Shown one piece after another: positions 48,701 to 56,996 of a DNA stretch of 64,000 nt. The notes under the pieces are model-generated. The model was not told the DNA's origin and searched no databases. It saw nothing but the letters and a program-made list of their open reading frames with translations. Positions within the stretch are counted from its first letter, which is position 1; each line of letters opens with the position of its first letter. The position numbers and the translations under genes were made by a program. The DNA comes from Adineta steineri (Eukaryota > Rotifera > Eurotatoria > Adinetida > Adinetidae). The stretch is from positions 1 to 64,000 of the forward strand of contig CAJNOI010000005.1 in assembly GCA_905250115.1 (NCBI GenBank), read 5' to 3'.

Positions 48701-48972
48701 TGTCCATCATTTTGCATTTCTATTACATAAATAATATCGTCGGACAAACTAATCCAAAATTGCTGTGGCAATGATTTATTACAATCCATTAATCGATCTA
48801 ACTGTCGGCAAAATAATTGAGTCATACCATTTATAGGTGAATCTGAATCAAGTAGCTGTTTAAAAAGAATTTGAGCCTTGTTCAATTCCGAACTTTCAAT
48901 ATTTTCATATTCTGACAAGTCTTTCATCAATTCATCGATCGAGTGCAGTGCACGTGTAACAGTTTTCTCCAT
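42721..48972 (-). CDS. Giant NACHT-domain ATPase (NLR-like), intronless
   Basis: One open frame of 2083 codons. Residues about 1-240 are helical with no recognised domain. A NACHT/STAND NTPase begins near 250: SERWLVILGDPGSAKTSLLR is the P-loop (residues about 250-270), AIILIDGLDEIL near 345-357 is Walker B with the second acidic residue typical of NACHT, and QVVVTSRIVGYHVYP near 425 is sensor 1. IYGFLHLPFQEYFVSQCI near 635 is the conserved end of the NACHT winged-helix region. The remaining ~1,400 residues are helical, with leucine-rich spacing like HEAT/ARM solenoids, the likely ligand-sensing part; no LRR, WD40 or ankyrin signature was seen. NACHT proteins switch between ADP-bound rest and ATP-bound oligomers in immune and death signalling. 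No effector domain is visible at either end. The absence of introns contrasts with PSME4 next door and may reflect retrocopying or foreign origin. Confidence 0.9.
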   Translation of the reverse strand: MEKTVTRALHSIDELMKDLSEYENIESSELNKAQILFKQLLDSDSPINGMTQLFCRQLDRLMDCNKSLPQQFWISLSDDIIYVIEMQNDGQRTGNTKTHFLERMSLEEKLVQRERKFKQTFGEQKPLKELFREYQTFFEEYLHNCILFHSKIHVQGLVKDLDSFLYDGYGLIERSSIRTNRRNLEEKLNCIAIPLDCSSRFLENINDEMRKYADSHERTNSEFSNFIPSAESRFNQFGSSTTFLKVLQSERWLVILGDPGSAKTSLLRWITWFFAETAYSHKEQVTLEGQNHTLVRIPILIRIGEFTIWLEQHRNKTLMDYIGKHTWFSQPYTRDDSGIVLKKLIAHGYAIILIDGLDEILEVGQRKTIVNLVQKFIDEYVVGSDFISTLDEPLFNNSSEYNYMDLIETQPPSICYGNQVVVTSRIVGYHVYPLNGSFIRHYLLSLIDHEHGKEFVNKWMIQVKQSISDVLRNEGIKIDGEKIENASKKRENTVQKLFENSSELLVSNPSLLSLICTLIFQSPDEIQFKSRVQVYTYAVQAAFDERKCKESDILKNLLIKFLVNLATYLHLQSPSGLIDAFDMEHLCCLTLRQQKFSNNRKQLNEMANKLITLLKSNNGIVDEQGLQIYGFLHLPFQEYFVSQCIIKDYSSIEDVVGRVRTLLINPRFRESLLMSLGWISWKWSLSDYDRFCNLLITSNRDYAIPYGTLLLFDAINDMQRLPSNSVIFTALNSLLDYRHNIIAGVYFIQNLLTLQENIIIEWMQLHLNDEKRLSNFCKCLYRTISRSSNIHNMNSKSKILLIYQQLLSFYNVNPSSEFIIDQIFRKTIRSENVPNEILNNELSSYFFSNNICGSNIHPLILSLIILVCGGIDFDSKNYLVKIHFSPKHMHRTSSIIPPIIEYFINNKESHSTRLQILIEQYESVLENASPSDTSIDIVDTLTALLCLKGLSKSFTYLRYRRYEALSLALDRLKRTWFYLKQPFQIKDLKYDTVDTSSIIKSDVQSIIKAFLSQSSLSDGERIEFSLACLATLNKLCIECPFDPLPFDLHLTNNASEYLKYHLEVSRSARNKKYSNTNNIHPMQMFRQEPFFLLTFVPQSLQQLYYWLIINADNETGSSFLVVLLSQCLMFLENIRNYDRNFDLASSMLQSELKQYMLENYAIMLHYEFPVNQLEDYDIYIKIERQRFYNASTIPEKQKKDLQFFAASISLAQILRSRVNQFSGHMTLSIAESEEVRLAVMNIYNPILRIIALSMILDMRKPMIFDEIQTDALQLEMITFLQSILPDLSLLTSTLLFIRCYTARQVLQEPFRQMANVIGRKLSETAVNEGSQAQEAVFIALQQLNNPDLSHYLSEFVIRTTANLSDLLQFNSSVLFRYFTNRTYDTENSVLLSIMYITELAFDARNLQMDIENNCKDKMWSMKQWKQLLNISSAGRNRMTSKMATWITTYLQTSNKGDMHTIIEDVSQCLMIERNALSVIEKWLGYRTDKYLTFFAHYAVLQLLIEGSNIPNLINDVTEICNLDKKYRFIPLVQRLCKSELIDTTILCQILILLNQNTHYSLKIHVCINRKETLQLILCLEFERIILNTYRSSEFLTNPFLSMIDFSSHDLQRYLVQHLHKFTNRQNEVRYTSKIEYVAVLVKWTIQNGIRNNMEENFLQETYEFSFTFLHDQQSPQIQKTVLNSLNSLFINHFKTLKEYVPLINNAVISLEKIIYSYYKYSNDILAICLLAYGNYLLQLQKLQINYNLSNELKNIFIDLSQISLTTTVSIRAAFCLIIAEQSSFTSDTISNWLRNKNCNLTPENKYHLLLQQTLYPWSSYLSDDNAEKIVHHIQIHSAELLDKFILELYNYLNNKCSSNYLLDPASNYINITTKFIKKDFSSFHNAISRSNFGEDKFKKQLYLYYMKRPRNPEAIISLYGMFGIVTVEYIEMLTWVNNVPFNNSMCQYFKGMKQVSDRDVVNKLFEQLDLNWYNIKSDFFTSIFSLLVQLVEVGIVSSLEVHQQILSTLNNLPPEDDFNQSQVVCDIIRRLLNLTCIKQIDSFYHGLELFSHNNIDEDFERMIQIQKTKSDLFVRRNYFSDTI

Positions 48973-49790
48973 GAATCGTTTGGCAATAGATAGTTATAAA
49001 GCAGGACACTGGCACCGCGAAATTTAATATATTATGTGAAGACAAAAAATACAATTACGTTAAATAAAAAAAATATTGTTAAGACAATATTTTAATTTGA
49101 TTTACTGGTGGTTGTTGGACACTATTATAATGCTCGATAATAGTGAATGTTACTATACGTTACGAGTATTTCTTTTTTTACACAAGTCTAGCTACGGCAT
49201 TGATGTTGGCGGGCGACAGAATGAAAAGAAAAATACCGCAAAATAAATAAAAAGAAACACAGTTAAATAAAGAAAAAGAAAAATCCGGTGAAGGAAAGAA
49301 AAAGAAAAAGAGAACGAAAGAAAGAAAAGAAATAAATTATATTGTCACCAATTGATATGCAAAATACAGCTACTGTCACAATCACTATCATTTTCATTTT
49401 GTTCTGTATTATTACACTAAGAAGTGCTTATGAACAACACTAAACACACTTGCAATTGTTGGGTATGGGTGTGCGTGTGAATGAAGGAGAAACACTCACG
49501 CCTACCCAAAGCCACACCCCACACCCATCCACCGGTACCTTTTTCTGATGCCTTATTGATTAATTTGCCGATTCATTGTCATTCTCGTTATCAATCAAAC
49601 AACAAATCGACAGCTATCAGATTATCAGTCATCTCGATTTAGAACAGATATTGAACTTCGTCATGAGCATCAGTACCGGGTACTAAAAGATTTTCATTGT
49701 CATATTTTAGCTTGTAATCACAGAGCCAAGTTAGTTTATATTAACTCACATAAAAGCACGCTTGAGTTCAGTGTCAAAATAAACAAGACT
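48973..49790. other. Intergenic, with purine-rich tract and hairpin
   Basis: About 49205-49340 is almost all A and G on the plus strand (AAAGAAAAAG runs). A hairpin follows at 49458-49533. No gene was seen. Confidence 0.5.
49458..49533. repeat. Telomere-like hairpin repeat, copy 14
   Basis: The left arm TTGGGTATGGGTGTGCGTGT and the right arm CACTCACGCCTACCCAA pair well. An additional GCCACACCCCACACCCATCC tract follows the right arm. Confidence 0.75.
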
Positions 49791-50894
49791 TTATGCAGAG
49801 CTGCATTCTTCTAATTCAATTTCTGTGACGGGGCATATGCTTCCTTTCTGTATCACTTGCACAACGCGTTGGTCTTTGATTTGAAATACTGTGAACGGGA
49901 CAATCAGCACTTCTTCTTCATCTGGAATCTGACTGATTGTTTCTATTGAAAGACTTGATCGTGAATTAATCACCTTATAAATGCATATGACTGGCGGATG
50001 AGTGGCGTCACATTCACAATCAAGAAATAACTCGGCAATAGATCGATTCTTCGATGTTGATAGAAATGAACGAGTCATAATAATGTTTCCGCGATTGTAC
50101 TCTTCGAGATCTTTTCTTGTAATCTTCATTCCACGAAAAGTAATACCAGCACAGAAGTATGAACGAAAACGAGGATGATTAATGACGAGTGAAGCAAATA
50201 TATATTGCCCAATGTCCTTTGGTGGTTCATTATCAGCGTATCCTGATTTGATCAGAGCGTGACTACTAACAAATCGAAAGTCTGAACCTAACTCAGCTAA
50301 ATCATGGTTAAGCAAATAATGAAATTGAACTTTCGGAGTGGTGTATGCTTGCAATAAACCTAGAGGATCCTCTAGTTCTGCTGCATAAGACAGATAGGTT
50401 TTGATTGTTTCTCTATGACTTTCATCTTTGAAATTCATTTGGTCTACATACTCATTGCAAATGGCATCAAGTAATTTTTGAAGCGGAACTTTGGTCAACC
50501 ACCGTTTCATGTGCTCATGATTTTCGTAAGAAATTCGGTAAGCATTCTTATAAGAATCAAGCCACTCTATTTCGCGTGACGAAGCAACAAAATGTTTGAA
50601 GTCTGATATAGTTCGTACAGGAGTGTTAAAAGCTGCTTTAATCTCTTCAGTGGTTGCTAGCTCCTCGGCCGTATAACCTTCATCATTACGGATCGTGCGC
50701 GAAGCATGGTAACGTAGTAACAGTCGAACGAGTTTAACATAATTACGCATTGAAGCAATGTGAAGAGCTGTATTTCCAACGGGTCCAATAGTATCGATTT
50801 CAGAGCGATTAACAGTCTGTTGAACTTTCTCGAGGTCATTTTTGCAACAAGCCAAATAGAAATCATTTACCGTTGATAACACTGGAGATAGCAT
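49791..50894 (-). CDS. Ankyrin-repeat ADP-ribosyltransferase
   Basis: A single exon encodes 367 residues. Residues about 8-85 hold ankyrin repeats (FYLACCKNDLEKVQQTV, then GNTALHIASMRNYVKLVRLL and a half repeat ending YTAEELA). After a helical linker, residues about 190-350 form an R-S-E ADP-ribosyltransferase: ITFRGMKI near 253 has the NAD-binding arginine, TRSFLSTSKNRS near 273-284 the S-T-S motif, and IPDEEEVLIVPFTVFQI near 322 the ExE glutamates. Unlike the ART-TPR protein at 24 kb, the first arginine is present, so it is likely active on arginine. The ankyrins would give substrate binding. No signal peptide, so probably intracellular. Start ATG at 50894; intact. Confidence 0.9.
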   Translation of the reverse strand: MLSPVLSTVNDFYLACCKNDLEKVQQTVNRSEIDTIGPVGNTALHIASMRNYVKLVRLLLRYHASRTIRNDEGYTAEELATTEEIKAAFNTPVRTISDFKHFVASSREIEWLDSYKNAYRISYENHEHMKRWLTKVPLQKLLDAICNEYVDQMNFKDESHRETIKTYLSYAAELEDPLGLLQAYTTPKVQFHYLLNHDLAELGSDFRFVSSHALIKSGYADNEPPKDIGQYIFASLVINHPRFRSYFCAGITFRGMKITRKDLEEYNRGNIIMTRSFLSTSKNRSIAELFLDCECDATHPPVICIYKVINSRSSLSIETISQIPDEEEVLIVPFTVFQIKDQRVVQVIQKGSICPVTEIELEECSSA

Positions 50895-51880
50895 TTTCCA
50901 CTTTAATTGATAAACGAATCACTAGACAGTATTACTGAAAAAGGAATTTCTACAATAATAAATACTGATGTCACAAAATTTTTGTTTTTCTGCCTCTAAT
51001 TTCTATCTGTTGCGTGTTATAAATACCCGTATACCATTCAATAGCGCTGAGCAGTCTTATCGAACTACATATATCGATAACACATCACTTTTATCGCCAG
51101 ATATATATCTTCATCTAAATAAAAAAACTTCGATTGTTTCATTTCTAAGCGAAATGGTCAGGCGCATCTATTCAGTATTCCAAATGTTTTATAGCTTGGC
51201 CAACGCTCATTCGAAAAAGCAGGATGATATTCTACTAGCATCAGCAGTGCTCTGCAATCTGGTAAGTTTTCGGAATAAAACCAACCACTTTGAGGGTGTG
51301 AGACCATCTTGAGAGACATGGATGTAGGTCTTTCTTATACTCACACTCACCGTCAACTATACTATTCCAAGAATTGAAAGGAATTTTTTTTGTTGGCAAC
51401 AGTATATAAGAACACGATTTTAACAGAGTAAGTCGTTCTCTTCATCTTTCTATTAGCATGTTCGAATATTAAAATTGATTCTACTTACCTGGTATACTTT
51501 TCAATAAATATAACCGTTTATTAAATATATAAGAGTGTTGATTAGAAAGAATACTCAATTTTTATGTCGATTTGAGAGGAAAATTGTGCACAAAATAAAA
51601 ATAACTTCACTGGCATGCGTGCCAACTTTTTTTTTCTTTCGGTTCTCTTTTATATATAACTACTTCATACAATCAACACCGCAGTCATTTTCTTACCCGA
51701 CTATATTTTATTTCATTAAAAAAGTTTCTTTCCTTTCTTCTAGTTTACACAACATACTCTACTGTTTTTTTTCTCTCTAAAAAATTGATGGATTCTCGAC
51801 GCACGGCTCGTGCTTGAATGAAAACTACTTTTGCCTTTTACGATAGAGAAATAACGACAATAACAAACAAGTAAAAGATC
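50895..51880. other. Intergenic with possible coding scrap
   Basis: About 51120-51260 on the plus strand reads FLSEMVRRIYSVFQMFYSLA followed by NAHSKKQDDILLASAVLCNL and a GTAAGTTT donor-like site. This could be an exon remnant, but no partner exon was proved. The hairpin at 51289-51353 follows at once. Confidence 0.4.
51289..51353. repeat. Telomere-like hairpin repeat, copy 15
   Basis: The left arm TTTGAGGGTGTGAGACC and the right arm ACTCACACTCACCGTCAA enclose about 30 bp, including CCATCTTGAG and GGATGTAGG words. Confidence 0.65.
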
Positions 51881-51887
51881 ACTTAGA

Positions 51888-52385
51888 CAATGCTATTACA
51901 ACTATTGAAAAGATAATGAATCAGCAGCGAAAAATATCAATGGAAAGTATTCTACTATCAAATATGACGTTAGATTTTGGTCTCAATACATTATCATTTA
52001 ATGTTAATGAAAGTCAAACTATGAAATAATTAACAAAAGAGATGGGAATGATATTTAACCAATATCTGTTTTGGCGTACTTGAATGGCAATCAACAAAAG
52101 TGCATATCGAATTTTCTTTTGTACTATCAATATGATCGTAAATAACGAAGATTTAAAAATACTCTCAGTATAAATATTCTTCCACCATTCCTCAATGATT
52201 TCGAAGGGATCGAGATTCACTGAATGCTTTTTCAGCAGCATGGAATGGAATTATACCTATAGTAGAATCATTTCTCACGAAATATCCAACATTCAAAGAT
52301 AAACCAGGTCCGTTAGGTACAATCTTACTATATTCAGCAGCTAGGAAGAATCACATATGTTTAGTTGAATATCTCGTGCCCGAAG
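51888..52385 (+). pseudogene. Fragments of an ankyrin-repeat gene
   Basis: About 51870-52028 reads DNAITTIEKIMNQQRKISME and then a short tail to a stop. About 52215-52385 reads FSAAWNGIIPIVESFLTKYP, then PLGTILLYSAARKNHICLVE, two ankyrin-repeat halves of the kind (AAWNG...VV..FL..YP, LLYSAAR.NH..LV.YL) common in bdelloid proteins. Frames are not continuous and the second piece is cut at a hairpin element. Interpreted as a decayed gene. Confidence 0.55.
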
Positions 52386-52387
52386 CA

Positions 52388-52437
52388 GGTGGGTGTGGGT
52401 ATGGGCGAGAGTAGTATAATTTGTCACAGCCACCCAC
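52388..52437. repeat. Telomere-like hairpin repeat, copy 16
   Basis: The left arm GGTGGGTGTGGGTATGG and the right arm GTCACAGCCACCCACG. It lies exactly where the ankyrin fragment ends. Confidence 0.65.
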
Positions 52438-52518
52438 GAACATAACTACATTGATCAAAATAGGAGTGAAGAGAGTTGTTTGGAGTAACTATCTGAAAGT
52501 TAAAATGACTTGATGATA

Positions 52519-52576
52519 CGGGTGTAGACATAGGAGAGCGAAGAATACAATATCCATAACCACAATCCACCCGTGG
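52519..52576. repeat. Telomere-like hairpin repeat, copy 17
   Basis: The left arm CGGGTGTAGACATAGG and the right arm CCATAACCACAATCCACCCG. A variant with CGGGTG ends. Confidence 0.6.
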
Positions 52577-52908
52577 TTAATTATCAATAATACAAATGCA
52601 TTTTAACAAGTAGTCTTACATTTAGAATACGATTAAATAAAACATTTGAGATATTTTTAACTATGTTTCAATTTTTTTCTAACTATCAAGAGAATCTTTA
52701 TTTTTTTTAATATCACGTTTTCAAGAAAAAATAATGTTACATAAAAAACATAATTGGCAATGTTGAATTTGGTTTTGTTTTTATTTAGAATTTTGTTATT
52801 TTAATTGGCAATATTATCGATTGAACTTTTAAGTTCTCCGTGTTTGATCAAGAACTCCTGTTTATATAATTCGTCGCTAGTTAATCTGAATAAAACTTAG
52901 TTTTGTTT

Positions 52909-53614
52909 TTAACCGATAAAGAATTTATCTTGCTGATCAAAGAATAATTTTATTGATTCAACTGTATTAATTGATAAATCATTAGATAAATCAAGAATGG
53001 ATTTGATAATTAATCCATTAAAAATCATCAGTTCGGCAAATATATATTCCTAAAATTATTACTTTGTTGTGTTGAATAGATTACAAACAAAAAATATACT
53101 CTTACATCTTTGATATGTGAAATTATGCATTTAGCATGAATATATTCGAAAGTTGATGCATTTATAGTTTCTGGAAACTCTTCTAGATATTTTTGTGTGA
53201 TGTTGTACGATCGATTGCCGACTTTCGAATATTCTTTCATACTCCTCATATTGTCTTTAATGAACTTTTTTCTAAAAAGAAATCAAGTGAAAGAATTCAA
53301 ATTATGGCTATTCATATATACTTTTTCTTTTTTTCTTATTCATTATGATGAACAGAAAATATATTATATATTTCAACTTCTTCATCATCTGATTCTTCAT
53401 AATTATCAAAAGCTAGAAAAGAATATCTCATTTGATGGATAATAAATGTGTTTTACTCACAAGCTTGGTTGAGTAGTGAAGCATATACTTCTTCTGAAGC
53501 TACATTGACAAATTCAGCAATAATATTTTGCTTTGAAATTTCATTAGGATTATTTTCACCACCCTGACTCATATTTTCTTCTTGTGGTTCTTCTAAGCAA
53601 CGACCAAAATTCAG
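52909..53614 (-). CDS. Small unknown gene, copy A (5' end not found)
   Basis: Four candidate exons read right to left. 53461-53614 encodes LNFGRCLEEPQEEN and IIAEFVNVASEEVYASLLNQ. An exon from 53412 leftwards encodes FDNYEESDDEEVEIY. About 53107-53276 encodes FIKDNMRSMKEYSKVGNRSY and LEEFPETINASTFEYIHAKC. About 52909-53050 encodes EYIFAELMIFNGLIIKSILD and ends LFFDQQDKFFIG before a stop at 52909-52911. An acidic linker and helical flanks are all that can be seen. The pattern recurs in copy B with amino-acid changes but preserved frames, which argues that it was translated. The family is not recognised and the second intron donor is uncertain. Confidence 0.5.
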
Positions 53615-53683
53615 CTAAAACAAATTATTTGATTAATTTTAATAGTCTTGAAGAATTTATAATGTTTTACTTTTGAAAATAGC

Positions 53684-53757
53684 ACCCGGGACGATCATTC
53701 CGACCATCGGAAAGGGCGTCTTAAACGGCCTGAAACAATTATAAAACGGTATATTAT
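53684..53757 (-). repeat. Short intron-borne repeat, copy 2 of 3
   Basis: ACCCGGGACGATCATTCCGA and following bases match copies at 6884-6962 and 55793-55869. It lies just upstream (in gene sense) of the first recognised exon of the unknown gene copy A. Confidence 0.8.
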
Positions 53758-53769
53758 TGATGGATAATT

Positions 53770-54914
53770 TTGAGCTGAAGTAAGTAAATAATAACTTGAA
53801 ATAAATGCAGTTGAAAGACGAGAATGGAGACGAAATTGATTATTTATTCATGACTTTTCGATTCTTTTCTAGAATCATCATCCGACGTATAATAGAATAT
53901 AATTGGTATATGTTGTTATAGATTATAATGTATAATATAGTGATACTTGGAATATTGATTTGACATAATTATATTTGTATTTATATATTTTGAATAGATT
54001 TTGAAGGTTTATCCTAAGTGTTATAAGTGTGATTTGCAGTTTTATGAGAGATTGCTAAGTGATTCGATTCTTGAACTAAAAAGAAATGTTTATTACACAT
54101 TCGACGTAAGAAGACCTATTCAATAAAGGACTTGTGGATGCAAATATGGCGTTATTTGCTTGTTGTGGCGTGAGCAGCAATAGATATGCAGTTGTATGAC
54201 CCTTAAAGGTTTTAGGAGTTGTCCGAGATCGTGTCATTTTAAATGAATAGTTTTTTCATATAATCATGATTCCGGGTGATCCCAAGCATATCCCAGCTAG
54301 GTTCTACTATTATAATTGTTGAATACAGTTTGAGAAGAGGATCAATTTTTTTCATAACATTAATTTTTCTGATTGCTCGGGAATATTAAGGTTACTTTGC
54401 TCAGATTATTTTGAAAGTGTAAGAATTCTCTAATATGAAGCATCACAACTCCTTAATCTCTTTGACTTAGGTCAGTTTTTTCAAAAAATGAGGTGTACGG
54501 CTGCGACTGATCGTTTATTTCTCGAATTAAAAATAAACCATGCTCGATTAGGATTTTATGATGAGTAGAACCTGTCTGGGCTCCCTTTATTGACATGTAT
54601 TCAAAATCAAGATTATTTCTAATGATAATCATAGAAAATTTTCTTTCAGAAAAGGGTCATCGAATCCATTAGATGAGCGTTACTTGTTTTATATAAGATT
54701 TATAAATATCATGTTAAGAAAGAAATTTGACAAATAAGGATATTAATATAATATCATAAAGAAAAGTGATAAAACAATATTCCTTCTTTTTTCATTCTTA
54801 GATTAAGATATTCGAATAAATAAATATCTAATAATACATAAAATATTATCAATAGAATTCTTTTTTATAATTTATAATAATATTTTATTAGAAAAAGATT
54901 TTTTTATTTCAAAT
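53770..54914. other. Spacer between tandem copies, nothing firm
   Basis: This is AT-rich. TAGGTTCTACTATTAT near 54299 and GATGAGTAGAACCTGTCTGG near 54559 are weakly inverted, possibly remnant element ends. Confidence 0.35.
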
Positions 54915-55074
54915 ATTGAATCTTGTTTTTATTTAGAATTTTGTTATTTTAATTGGCGATGGTATCGACTGAATTTTTAAGTTCTTCGTGTTTGACCAAG
55001 GAATTCTATTTATATAATTCGTCGCTAATTAATCTGAATAAAACTTAGTTTTTGTTTTTAATCGACAAAGAATT

Positions 55075-55748
55075 TATCTTACTGATTAAAAAATACTTCA
55101 ATTGATTGAATAATATCTAATTGCAAGTCTGTATTTAATCGAAGAACGAACTGAATAGTTAATGCATTTTCACTCAGTAATTCGACTAGCTGGTATTCCT
55201 AAAAATATTATATTTCTTTTGTTGAATAGATTACATACAAAAAATATACTCTTACATCTTTCGTTTGTAAAATGATGCATCTAGTATAAATGTAGTCAAA
55301 TGTTGATGCATGAATAATTTCTAAAGATGTTTCCAGATAGTTTTGTAATGATGATTTATTATTTATTTTCGAATAATTTTTTAAGTTTGTCATATTTTGT
55401 TTGCGAAATTTCTTCTAAAAAGAAATCAAGTGAAAGAATTTGAGTTATGACTACTCATATATACTTTTTTTTCTTTCGCTAGTTCATTTTGATTTAACGA
55501 GAACATTTCTCATATATCTCCTCTTCGTCTTCTGATTCTTCATAGTTTTGAAAAGCTGGAAAAGAATATCTCATTTGATGCATAATAAATATATTTTACT
55601 CACAAGCTTGGTTGAGTAGTGAAGCATATACTTCTTCTGAAGCGTCATTCACAAATTTAGAAATAATAGTTTGTTTTGCCGTTTCATTAAAATTATTTTC
55701 ATCACCCTCACTCATATTTGCTTCTTCCAAGCAACGACCAAAATTCAG
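55075..55748 (-). CDS. Small unknown gene, copy B (5' end not found)
   Basis: Exons parallel copy A: LNFGRCLEEANMSEGDENN and IISKFVNDASEEVYASLLNQ (about 55600-55748), then FQNYEESEDEEEIYE, then MTNLKNYSKINNKSSLQNYL with LEIIHASTFDYIYTRCIILQ (about 55256-55393), then EYQLVELLSENALTIQFVLR ending SIEVFFNQ. It stops a few residues earlier than copy A. Replacements are mostly conservative, consistent with two genes under some constraint or a fairly recent duplication. Confidence 0.5.
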
Positions 55749-55792
55749 CTAAAACAAATTGCTTGTTCATTTGTAATAGTTTTGAAAGTGGT

Positions 55793-55869
55793 ACCCAGGA
55801 CGATCTTTCCGGCCACCGGAAACGGCGTCTTAAACGGCCTGAAACAATTATAAACCGGTATATTACTAA
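55793..55869 (-). repeat. Short intron-borne repeat, copy 3 of 3
   Basis: ACCCAGGACGATCTTTCCGG and following bases. The same position relative to the unknown gene as copy 2, so these two arose by the duplication. Its hairpin has compensating changes (TTCCGG/CCGGAA). Confidence 0.8.
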
Positions 55870-55874
55870 ATTAA

Positions 55875-56324
55875 TTCTCACCCTATTTTGTCGTTTTCAC
55901 ACCGTTTATGTTGCCGTTGCTTTTGACCTAGGTATATATTTTCTTTGATTTGATCAAAGTTTTTTATTTAAACCAGTCGTAAGTATACGATGAAATATTA
56001 TATAACGAGCGAACTGACTGATACATCCAGAAGCAAATGTAATATTATTAAGAGAGAAACATATAAACAGTAAAATTTATTTAATTCTTCCAGATCACAT
56101 GGCAGATTGATTTTACCTGAAAATACCTATATTATTATCGTGCTTTTAACCCTTCCAGTCCTGGATGTCTTTTCGGAGATGATATACAGAGCGTAAGCGA
56201 AATATTTTACGTTCTATCTACTTCTTCGACGACGTATATTAGATAGTCTTTTTGAACTTAACTTGATCATCACACGTGAGTCTTTCAGAGACAACCAGTG
56301 GCAAGGTGCGCGTGAATGGTTGAC
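55875..56324. other. Intergenic, nothing recognised
   Basis: This is AT-rich sequence. No supported frame. Confidence 0.4.
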
Positions 56325-56371
56325 TGAGGGTATAGCAGTTAGTAGAAAGAATAGACATCCACACCCTCAAG
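56325..56371. repeat. Telomere-like hairpin repeat, copy 18
   Basis: The left arm CTGAGGGTATAG is short. The right arm GACATCCACACCCTCAAG matches the consensus well. Confidence 0.6.
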
Positions 56372-56387
56372 AATTCGGATGGACAAA

Positions 56388-56600
56388 TAACACTTAATGG
56401 TTTGCATGAAATTACCAGTGATGTGTTAATTGCTTTCAATGAATTAGATAGTTGTTTACAATACATAGAAAAGATAAAACAATAGGAAATATTTCGTATT
56501 GTTGATGGAAAATTATTTGAAAATATCTTTCAATTCATACAATTATTCCATTCTATTGATGCCATTTGTATATTTAAATTTATTGAATAATATCAAAGTT
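56388..56600 (+). pseudogene. Coding scrap of unknown gene
   Basis: The plus strand reads TLNGLHEITSDVLIAFNELD, SCLQYIEKIKQ, a stop, then GKLFENIFQFIQLFHSIDAI. The composition is protein-like and the helical pattern resembles the scrap at 51870-52028. It lies between two hairpin elements. Confidence 0.35.
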
Positions 56601-56714
56601 AAAGGTGAGATATATAATCAAACTTTCAGTCTATTTTTCTTTTTTGAGAAGTTTAATCAGAGGGCAATGCCTACTTATTGTTCCACTCAAAAGCCATTGT
56701 TTTCCTATTAGAAC

Positions 56715-56788
56715 ATCTTGAGTGTGTGGGTGTGGACATTGTATTGTTCGTCCGCCTATGTCTGCAATCATACTCGACCACCCTCATT
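56715..56788. repeat. Telomere-like hairpin repeat, copy 19
   Basis: The left arm ATCTTGAGTGTGTGGGTGTG and the right arm CATACTCGACCACCCTCAT. This is the last copy before the conserved gene block. Confidence 0.7.
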
Positions 56789-56996
56789 TAAGTTTTTTTT
56801 AAATACTGAATCAATTTAATAACATGTATCTTCAATTTTTTTTTGTTTATTACAGAATCTACTGAACAATATATTTTTTTCATCTTTTTTTTTATAATAA
56901 AAAACTTCAGTTGATTTAACATTAGATAAATATATTTAAAAAGAAAAGAACAAGACAAATCCCAACTAAGATTGAATAAAAAAAAACGAAGATATT

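Larger units (their letters stand above)
52770..53765. repeat. ~1-kb tandem duplication, left copy
   Basis: Matching blocks occur in the same order at 54920-55870: TTATTTAGAATTTTGTTATT, TTATATAATTCGTCGCTA, CAAAAAATATACTCTTACAT, AAGAAATCAAGTGAAAGAAT, CTCACAAGCTTGGTTGAGTA and the short repeat at the right end. Both copies contain related minus-strand exons. Confidence 0.85.
54920..55870. repeat. ~1-kb tandem duplication, right copy
   Basis: This is the right-hand partner of 52770-53765, in the same orientation and about 2.15 kb away. Divergence is moderate (roughly 80-85% by eye). Confidence 0.85.
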
